From the NCBI GenBank assembly GCA_035575035.1, contig DATLYH010000016.1:1-55553 (forward strand): a stretch of DNA of 55,553 bases, in the 5' to 3' direction. The position numbers and the translations under genes were made by a program. Shown piece by piece: positions 49,412 through 55,553 of the stretch. The notes under the pieces were generated by a model that searched no databases, was not told where the DNA came from, and saw only the letters and a list, made by a program, of their open reading frames with translations. Each line of letters opens with the position of its first letter. Position 1 is the first letter of the stretch. Source of the stretch: DATLYH01 sp035575035 (GTDB lineage: Bacteria > Planctomycetota > Planctomycetia > Gemmatales > Gemmataceae).

Positions 49412-49750
49412 TCAGGCCTCTTCCCAGAAGATGGTCCGGCAGCGGCTGCACTGACCGAGGAGGTAGGACAACTCCTTCCCCGTGATGAGCATGAACGTAT
49501 ACCTTTCCAACCGGGGAAGGCTCTGACCGCACGAGCAGGTCCGGTCCTCGAGGTGATACATCCCCAGGAAGACCTTCCAGGGCTGGTGTTTGAGCAGCTC
49601 GCGCCAGCTGGTGCTCTCGCTCAGGAAGTGGCTCATCCGGAACCAGCGAACGTCCTCCGGTGTCCGGAAGCCGAGCTGCGAACAGGCCCGCACGATATTG
49701 TAAGGCGGGGCGTCGCAGCAGATTTCAATGGGTCCCAGTGGCTTCGACAT
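49412..49750 (-). CDS. Hypothetical protein with a CxC...CxxC zinc ribbon
   Basis: I chose ATG 49750 behind AAGGAGG, giving 112 residues. The N-terminus (GPIEICCDAPPYNIVRACSQ, then LGFRTPEDVRWFRMS) is a compact conserved block that I recall from several planctomycete genomes as an uncharacterised protein. The C-terminal half has CSCG (about 79-82) and CSRCR (about 101-105), which together would form one zinc ribbon, ending in TIFWEEA. The role is unknown. A partial copy of its 3' end lies just downstream. Confidence 0.75.
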   Translation of the reverse strand: MSKPLGPIEICCDAPPYNIVRACSQLGFRTPEDVRWFRMSHFLSESTSWRELLKHQPWKVFLGMYHLEDRTCSCGQSLPRLERYTFMLITGKELSYLLGQCSRCRTIFWEEA

Positions 49751-50046
49751 GGCCACCTCCTTCTCTTGCCTCAACCGCGGGCCTCTTGGGGAAGTGGGTG
49801 TCCCACCCGCCGAACGACGAGCAAGGGCCGCGGCCATCCCTCTACCCCCCGCTCCGTGGCCATCCCGGCCGCACCACTGCCCCAACTGCGGGACCAACTC
49901 CGGTCCGGAAGGCTGCGGTGGGGGGGAAGCCTTGTACAGGCCATTGCTACCCCTCTCCTGGAGAGGATGAAGAGCAATTCTCATGCCAGCCGCCATCCCA
50001 GCCCCGGTCGTCGGCGGGCGCGGGCGGCCTCGGCGGGGACCGCACC

Positions 50047-52674
50047 TTGACGACCGCGGTGAGCTTCGACGCCAATGACCGGGCGGTGCAGAACCGCGAT
50101 GCCCGCAACAACGTCAGCCGGACCGAGTACGACCGGCTCGGCCGCGCGGTCCGGACGATCGACCCGCGCGGCGCGGCCAGCGAGACGATCTACGACCTGC
50201 GCGGCCTGGTAGTGGAGACACGCCACCCCGACGGCACGGTGGTGCGGACCGCCTACGACGCTTTGGGACGTGCCGAGTGGGTGACCGACCCGTTCGTGCC
50301 GGGCACGCCGACGCGGGGCACGAAGACCGTTTACGATGAACAGGGGCGGGTGGTCCGCACCGAGCGCTCTGCCGACGTGGTCCTTGAGCTCACCAGCAGC
50401 GGCGGGCGGACCCGGGCGGTCTTCGTCAGTGCCGCCAATACGCCGCTGTCCACGAGCACTACCCGCTACAACGAACTGGGCCAGGTGATCGAGTCGGGCA
50501 GCACCGGCAACGCCACCGTCAAGTCGTTCTACGACCGGCTCGGCCGGCAGACGCGCAGCGAGTCGTGGGATGGCACGACGCTGTTGACCTGGACCGAGAC
50601 GACCTACGATGCGGCCGGTCGGGCGGTGACTAGTAAGGATGCGCTGGGGCGTGTGACCCGCACCGAGTACGACGGCGACGGCCGGGTGGTGGCCACCCAC
50701 TTTGCCGACGGCACCAGCACGCGGGTGGAATACGACGACCTGGGCCGCAAGAAGGCCGACATCGATGCCCTGGGCCGGCGGACCGAGTACGGCTACGATG
50801 CGGTGGGCAACCTCACCAGCATTACGCAAAAGGTGGGGACGACGGTGGTGCTGACCGCGACCCTGGGCTACGACGCCCTGAACCGGCTCACTAGTCGGGT
50901 CAACAAGGACGGCGCGAACAATATCCTGTCGAGCTTCAGCTACGCGCGGCTGGCCAATGGGCAGATCAGCGGCCTGACGGAGACGGTGAAGCAGCCCGAT
51001 GGCACGAGCATCACCACGATAGCGAGCTACACCTATGATGCGCTGAACCGTCTGGTGCGGGAGCAGGTCGATACCGTCGGGACCGCGGATGATTACACCA
51101 TTGACTACACCCTGGACCTGGTGGGCAACCGCCTGAAGAAGTTGACCACCAAGGGGAGCGGGATAGTGGAGCGGGTCGAGGGAACGTTCGATGCCCGCGA
51201 TCGGCTGACCGAGGAGAAGGTCTACGACGCAGCCGTGGGCGGGACATTGACAAACACGCTGACGTACGGTTACGATACCAACGGCTCTTTGACATCTCGG
51301 ACAGCGACAACGGGCAGCAGTCTGATGCAGGTCTGGGACGTGCGCGGCCGCTTGCAGAGCGCCACCAACGTACAGGGGAGCACCACCAGGCAGGCGCTGT
51401 ATCGCTACGACCCTGATGGCATCCGGCTGCGCGAGGAGGTGGCGACCACCACGGGCGGGGTGAGCACCACGGAAGTGCGTCTGCTGGTGGTGGATCACCA
51501 GAGCCCTTCGGGCTACGCCCAGGTGATCGAGGAGCGCACCGAGAGTGGGCTGATCGTGGCCAGCTATGTCTATGGTGCTGGCCTGGACCCCATCTCCGTC
51601 GCCCGCTCCGGCCAACCCGTCGGTCTGTACCTGGCCGACGGCCACAGCGGCGTGCGTCAGGTGGTCGATCTGACCGCGGCGGTGCTGGCGGCGTACCGCT
51701 ATGACGCCTTCGGCAACAAGGTAGCGACGGCGGGGACGTTCGTCAACCCAATAGGCTACCGCGGTGAGCGCCTCGACCCAGTACTGGCGGAGTATTATCT
51801 ACGGGCCCGGCTGTACGACCCACGGACTGGGCGGTTCACTGCGATGGACCCGTACGGCAGGACTTACTTTAACCCCGCCGAGGTCAACCGGTACGGGTAC
51901 GCCGGGGCCAACCCAGTGGCGAACTCGGACCCAAGCGGGATGTTCTTCACGGTAAATGGCCTGATGTCGGCACTCGGCATCCAACAGAACACCCGCTCGC
52001 AAAATCAGTCTGCTCAGATGTTGAGCAAGAAGTTTGTGAATAAGTTCGCCGATGAAGTGCTAAAGGGCCTCAACTTTACCGAACCACGGGATCACCGAAG
52101 TAAGCGAATGGCAGCGGCGGGAGAACGTCTCTGGGTCACGCGGCTGACCGAACTGGGGTACCTGGCGATACCAATGCAGTCTACGCCCGTCGGATCGCAT
52201 GGGCCAGACTTGCTCGCGATCAAGCAAAATGGTGGTCGTGTCCACATCGTGATTGGCGAAGTGAAGGCGTTGTCCTCGAGTAAGGTGCTCCGTGCACTCG
52301 ATAAGCAGCTGGACGGGGCACTACAGATGAGTTTGCAGTGGTTGAGCAGTTATGCTAGTGCGATCGCTGAAGAACTCGTTTCGGTGATTATCAGGGGGCT
52401 CAAGGCAGTTGCGCCGCCGAGTATCAAGCCGATGATTAAATTTGTTGAGGCTGCTATTCAGAGAGGCCAGTTTGACCTGTTCCTTCTCCGCGCTCGGTAC
52501 TATGGTAGGGCGCAGTGGAAACTCCGAGGGTTCCGGCTCTTGAACGTTGGGCGGGCGGGCAATAAATCGGAACCCCTTGACGTTTGGCGCCCGGGGCGCG
52601 ATTATAACGATCCCTTGCAGGAACTGACGGAGGAATGGCCCAAGAACGACTATGCGACGGAGAAGATTGTCTGA
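50047..52674 (+). CDS. RHS polymorphic toxin, 5'-truncated, with a PD-(D/E)XK nuclease-like C-terminus
   Basis: Similarity starts abruptly near 50047 (TTG) and the upstream frame overlaps the antisense zinc-ribbon gene, so the N-terminus, including any export signal, is missing. The start is therefore uncertain. About 620 residues are YD repeats (YDRLGRAVRT, YDAAGRAVTS, YDALNRLTS). The RHS core end AEYYLRARLYDPRTGRFTAM then NRYGYAGANPVANSDPSGM marks the toxin boundary near 51945. The C-terminal 240 residues contain GERLWVTRLTELGYL, HGPDLLAI and VIGEVKAL, the E-(G)xD-ExK set of the PD-(D/E)XK nuclease fold. DNase activity is inferred. The neighbouring ankyrin gene is a likely immunity gene. 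GC and codon use drop in the toxin part. Confidence 0.8.
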   Translation: MTTAVSFDANDRAVQNRDARNNVSRTEYDRLGRAVRTIDPRGAASETIYDLRGLVVETRHPDGTVVRTAYDALGRAEWVTDPFVPGTPTRGTKTVYDEQGRVVRTERSADVVLELTSSGGRTRAVFVSAANTPLSTSTTRYNELGQVIESGSTGNATVKSFYDRLGRQTRSESWDGTTLLTWTETTYDAAGRAVTSKDALGRVTRTEYDGDGRVVATHFADGTSTRVEYDDLGRKKADIDALGRRTEYGYDAVGNLTSITQKVGTTVVLTATLGYDALNRLTSRVNKDGANNILSSFSYARLANGQISGLTETVKQPDGTSITTIASYTYDALNRLVREQVDTVGTADDYTIDYTLDLVGNRLKKLTTKGSGIVERVEGTFDARDRLTEEKVYDAAVGGTLTNTLTYGYDTNGSLTSRTATTGSSLMQVWDVRGRLQSATNVQGSTTRQALYRYDPDGIRLREEVATTTGGVSTTEVRLLVVDHQSPSGYAQVIEERTESGLIVASYVYGAGLDPISVARSGQPVGLYLADGHSGVRQVVDLTAAVLAAYRYDAFGNKVATAGTFVNPIGYRGERLDPVLAEYYLRARLYDPRTGRFTAMDPYGRTYFNPAEVNRYGYAGANPVANSDPSGMFFTVNGLMSALGIQQNTRSQNQSAQMLSKKFVNKFADEVLKGLNFTEPRDHRSKRMAAAGERLWVTRLTELGYLAIPMQSTPVGSHGPDLLAIKQNGGRVHIVIGEVKALSSSKVLRALDKQLDGALQMSLQWLSSYASAIAEELVSVIIRGLKAVAPPSIKPMIKFVEAAIQRGQFDLFLLRARYYGRAQWKLRGFRLLNVGRAGNKSEPLDVWRPGRDYNDPLQELTEEWPKNDYATEKIV

Positions 52675-52838
52675 TCGAAGACAAGGCTGTATCCTTGGAT
52701 TTCGTCACTTAGTGGGCCGAAGCGTCCACCAGGTCGATGCAAGCCCTTGGCAGTCCGGTCCTCGTTCTCGGCACCCCGTACACCCGCCCAATCGCAGGAC
52801 ACAGCCGAAGATAAGATACGGGCTATTGGTAGCTAACG

Positions 52839-54233
52839 ATGACCAAGCAGATGCGCCGACAACAGACTGAAGGCGGGAAGAAGCGCGTTGAAAAAGAGTT
52901 GCTGGGCTTGATTCGAGCCAAGCGATTCTCCGAAGCGAACAGTCTGTTGCGCCGATCAGCGTCTCTCAAGACCTCAGGCCATTCTATGAGGGAAGCCTTC
53001 ATCCGTGCGTGCAAGGCACGTAGGCCACAGACCGTCAAGTTGCTTCTGCAACGCGGCATGGCTGTCGACGCGAAGTGGCGTGAGAACACCGGAATGTATG
53101 TAGCGGGATTCATCGCTGACTACAAGGTGGTGCGCCTCCTTGTGGAACACGGCGCTCAGATCGACGGCCGCTCGAAGGATGGTGACACGCCCCTCATCGC
53201 CACATGCCGAGGCGCGTCCTGGGTTGGTCCTCTGGCTGTTGCTTACTCCGTTGATCTAGACCACGTTCGCGTGGCCCGTTTTCTGATCCGACGCGGCGCG
53301 GACGTCAACGCCCTCAATCAGGAAGGCCGAACAGCGTTGAGCTTCGCCGCGGAGAGCGGATACTATAAGCTAGTCCGAGTTTTGCTTTCTTCTGGGGCCG
53401 ATCCCAATGTTGTTTCCGGGAGAGCCGAGTCTCCGATCTGGTATGCGGCCAAGTCGAAAGATTCGAGAGTTATCGCGGCGTTGCTAGCAGCCGGCGCCGA
53501 ATGTGATCGTACCGGCCGTTCCAAGACCACGGCGTTGTTCATCGCGGCCCGTGAGGGTAATGAAGACGGCGTCAAACTCTTACTGAGCGCAGGTGCAGAC
53601 CCCGGGTACCCGAATCCCGAAGGAGTGACTCCCGTTGAAGCAGCGAGGAACGGCGGACATATCCGAGTGTATCGGATCCTTGAGGCTGCGCAAGAGTGGC
53701 GCAAGAACAGCGAACCCAAGAGACGCAAGCAACGTCATCGGTCGGCCCACCGGCGCCGCTACCAGTGCCAGGCCCAAGAACAGCGGACCCAAGAGACGCA
53801 AGCAACGTGGAGAACAGCCATGCTATCTTTGAAACGATTCGTAGGACGGTATCGGGTTGATCTCGCACACTCTGCGAGGTTGATCGCGGCGAGCTTCAAT
53901 GAGGAGCTAGCTGGTTCTTTTAACGAGGAGCTAACTGGTTCCCTTGGCGTGAATACCGAGGAACTGAAGAGGCGGTTGATGGAAACGCCCGAAGAAGAAC
54001 AGGAAGTATACCTGGAAGTGTCCCCAAAGTCGCTTATTCTTTCCGGGAACGGGGAGGAGGAGGTGTTCCACATACAGGACGTCGAAGAGACCGATCAAAG
54101 CGTGGTGTTACGGGTGATTGATGAAGAAGGAGTGTCGTGGGAGTTCCGGCTCCGTCAAATAGCTCCAGGCACGATCCATGTAGGAGCAGATGAACATAGC
54201 ATTGGTCACTATGCTTGGACCAAGGTGGAATGA
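52839..54233 (+). CDS. Ankyrin-repeat protein with a C-terminal beta domain, candidate immunity protein
   Basis: The 464-residue protein starts at ATG 52839. Residues about 50-285 are six or so ankyrin repeats (TPLIATCRGAS, RTALSFAAESGYYKLVRVLL, SPIWYAAKSKDSRVIAALLA, TALFIAAREGNEDGVKLLLS). A basic linker (KNSEPKRRKQRHRSAHRRRY) follows. Residues about 328-464 form a separate beta domain (VGRYRVDLAHSARLIAASFN then SLILSGNGEEEVFHIQDVEE and a terminal HYAWTKVE) similar to lipocalin-like planctomycete proteins. Ankyrin proteins are known immunity partners of polymorphic toxins. Its place 165 bases after the toxin supports this. An in-frame ATG at 53820 with GGAG upstream could start the beta domain as its own gene. 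Confidence 0.75.
   Translation: MTKQMRRQQTEGGKKRVEKELLGLIRAKRFSEANSLLRRSASLKTSGHSMREAFIRACKARRPQTVKLLLQRGMAVDAKWRENTGMYVAGFIADYKVVRLLVEHGAQIDGRSKDGDTPLIATCRGASWVGPLAVAYSVDLDHVRVARFLIRRGADVNALNQEGRTALSFAAESGYYKLVRVLLSSGADPNVVSGRAESPIWYAAKSKDSRVIAALLAAGAECDRTGRSKTTALFIAAREGNEDGVKLLLSAGADPGYPNPEGVTPVEAARNGGHIRVYRILEAAQEWRKNSEPKRRKQRHRSAHRRRYQCQAQEQRTQETQATWRTAMLSLKRFVGRYRVDLAHSARLIAASFNEELAGSFNEELTGSLGVNTEELKRRLMETPEEEQEVYLEVSPKSLILSGNGEEEVFHIQDVEETDQSVVLRVIDEEGVSWEFRLRQIAPGTIHVGADEHSIGHYAWTKVE
53703..53810 (+). repeat. Direct repeat of about 33 bases at a 73-base offset
   Basis: AAGAACAGCG(A/G)ACCCAAG then AGACGCAAGCAACGT occurs at 53703 and again at 53776. The offset of 73 is not a multiple of three, so the copies are read in different frames (KNSEPKRRKQRH first, EQRTQETQATW second). 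Confidence 0.8.
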
Positions 54234-54377
54234 AGGGGAGAAAAAAGGGGGCGGGAGTGAATGCCCTTAAGTTAAGCGGATGTTCTTTACGGGATCAAGG
54301 CGTGCGCCGACCTGGGAAAAGCGATGACCTCCTGCGATGATGAAACTGTGACGAACTCATCACCCCCGGAGGCCACC
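54234..54377. other. Leader of the IS remnant
   Basis: No gene. It contains the palindrome-like CTTAAGTTAAG (about 54269-54279) and a GGAGG ribosome binding site at 54368-54372 before the transposase fragment. It may be the left end of the insertion sequence, but no matching right end is seen. Confidence 0.4.
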
Positions 54378-54440
54378 ATGCTTACTATCCCCCAAGCCTT
54401 GCGCCGGATCAAGGGTAACCTCACTGCCCATGTTCCGTAG
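54378..54440 (+). pseudogene. N-terminal remnant of an IS4-type transposase
   Basis: ATG 54378 follows GGAGG and reads MLTIPQALRRIKGNLTAHVP before TAG (54438-54440). The same frame continues TLIQQIGRD before turning into RHS sequence. Such an N-terminus (a short helix, then P-x-T-L-I-x-x-I-x-R-D) resembles IS4-like transposases. The TAG probably replaced a sense codon. Only about 28 codons of the transposase survive. Confidence 0.5.
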
Positions 54441-55553
54441 ACGCTCATCCAGCAGATCGGTCGTGACCTCGATGCCCTGGGTCGGCGGACCGAGTACGGC
54501 TACGATGCGGAGGGGCGGCTAACCGAGGTCCGCCAGCCGGCCGTGCCCGACCCGCTCAATGCCAACACGCTAACCGTTCCGGTCACGCGCTATGTCTATG
54601 ACATCTACGGCAATCACATCCAGACGACCGACGCCCGCGGCCGGGTGACCCGCTGGACCTACGACGAGTTCGGCCAGGAGCGGAGCCGCACCCTGCCGGA
54701 GGTCGCCGGCCAGCCGGTGGCCGTGGAGACCAAGACCTACAACGGCTACGGGCAGCTCCTGACCCACACCGACTTCAAGGGGCAGGTGGCCAAGTACTTC
54801 TACGACACGGACCCGGGCCGGGCCGACTCCCAGAACCCCTCTCTCCGCCTGGGCCGGCTGACGGCGGTGGAGTATTACGTCAGCGTCAGTGCCTCCACGC
54901 CCGCCGAGACGGTGCAGTACCGCTATGACACCGACGGCCGGCGGGACAAGGTAATCGACAGCGTGGCCGGGACCACTGACTACGATTACGACCCCGAGGG
55001 AAGGCTGAGGCGCGTCATGGGTCCGGCCGGCCTGGCCCAGACGATCCACTACGGCTACGACGATGCCACCGGCCAGCTGACGCGGATGTGGACGGACCAG
55101 AGCGAGGTGCAGTACGTCCACGATAAGCTAGGTCGGTTGCAGACGGTGACGCTGACTAAACGGAACGGCGTCGCGCTGGCAGCTGCGGAGCAGACGGAGT
55201 ACGGTTACGATGCGGTGGGCAATCTCACCAGCATGACGCAAAAGGTGGGGACGGCGGTGGTGCTGACCGCGGCCCTGGGCTACGACGCGCTGAACCGGCT
55301 GACGAGTCGGGTGAACCGAGACAGTGCCGGCAATACCCTGTCCAGTTTCAGTTACACGCGGGCGCTGGACGGCCAGATCACCAACCTGACGGAGACCGTC
55401 AAGCAGCCCGACGGCACGAGCATCACCACGATAGCGAACTACACCTATGATGCGCTGAACCGTCTGGTGCGGGAGCAGGTAGACACCGTCGGGACGGCGG
55501 ATGACTACACCATCGACTACACCCTGGACCTGGTCGGCAATCGCCTGAAGAAG
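54441..55553 (+). pseudogene. Second RHS cassette, truncated at both visible ends
   Basis: The + frame is open from 54441 to the window end (371 codons). After nine transposase-like codons it becomes RHS: LDALGRRTEYGYDAEGRLTE, YVYDIYGNHIQTTDARGRVT, YNGYGQLLTHTDFKGQ, and so on. From about 55190 (EYGYDAVGNLTS) it is nearly identical to the first RHS gene at about 50790 (EYGYDAVGNLTS and on to LDLVGNRLKK at the end). No start codon or signal peptide belongs to it. It looks like a displaced cassette created by recombination between RHS copies. It continues beyond the window, so its toxin end is not visible. Confidence 0.75.

Noticed and set aside
49660..50046. N-terminal extension of the RHS gene up to the open frame limit at 49660
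   Set aside because: The extension overlaps the antisense zinc-ribbon gene and its leader and has no RHS-like features or signal peptide.
49981..51645. Long open frame (554 codons) on the minus strand opposite the RHS gene
   Set aside because: It mirrors the repetitive GC-rich YD-repeat DNA, and the translated text has no recognisable domain.
54570..55121. Minus-strand frame opposite the second RHS cassette
   Set aside because: It is the antisense of YD repeats, with only Val/Gly/His-rich text.

Overview
The window is GC-rich, with protein families typical of the Planctomycetota, most likely a member of the Gemmataceae or a close relative. The indicators are DUF1559 prepilin-like proteins paired with small lipoproteins, a DUF1501 Tat-type protein, a PSC-type cytochrome c domain joined to WD40 repeats, a YXWGXW-repeat protein, RHS/YD-repeat cassettes, and several families of GC-rich intergenic repeats. 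This is inferred from gene content; no rRNA gene is present.

Positions 1 to about 6000 look like the right-hand part of an integrative element. It holds a truncated sigma factor, a run of at least nine very small + strand genes with strong, near-identical ribosome binding sites (two zinc-ribbon proteins, a SWIM zinc-finger protein, a clear Csx3/Crn3-type CRISPR ring-nuclease homologue, and two tandem paralogues), a strong intrinsic terminator, and a tyrosine integrase. The integrase reading frame runs antisense into the 3' half of a CAU-anticodon tRNA. No CRISPR array or cas operon is visible, so the Csx3-like gene is a candidate anti-CRISPR or accessory ring nuclease carried by a mobile element.

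From 6 to 26 kb lies ordinary planctomycete chromosome: ribBA, a YjhG/YagF-type dehydratase, a lipoate ligase, a YXWGXW protein, a PSP1 protein, a TPR-YggX fusion, DUF1501, an Ldh-family oxidoreductase, aldose 1-epimerase, DUF1559 and lipoproteins, a MuiA-like protein, and a cytochrome/WD40 protein. From 26.5 to 29.6 kb is a scrap-yard of nested insertion sequences, a frameshifted host gene and an orphan Imm1-like immunity gene.

From 29.6 to 46.3 kb lies a surface-glycan region: three glycosyltransferases, three methyltransferases, a sulfotransferase, an ABC exporter pair (Wzm/Wzt type), a nucleotide-sugar dehydrogenase and a UDP-glucuronate decarboxylase. Together they suggest synthesis and export of a methylated and possibly sulfated polysaccharide. 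An aminotransferase, an ornithine-cyclodeaminase-family protein and a DUF1559/lipoprotein pair are interspersed. An alpha-glucan phosphorylase gene (46.5 to 49.2 kb) carries an in-frame insertion of an intergenic repeat.

The right end (50 to 55.5 kb) is a polymorphic-toxin locus. A 5'-truncated RHS gene ends in a PD-(D/E)XK nuclease-like toxin and is followed by an ankyrin-repeat candidate immunity gene. A second RHS copy follows, joined in frame to the remnant of an IS transposase, and runs off the window. A short RHS scrap also occurs at the extreme left end.
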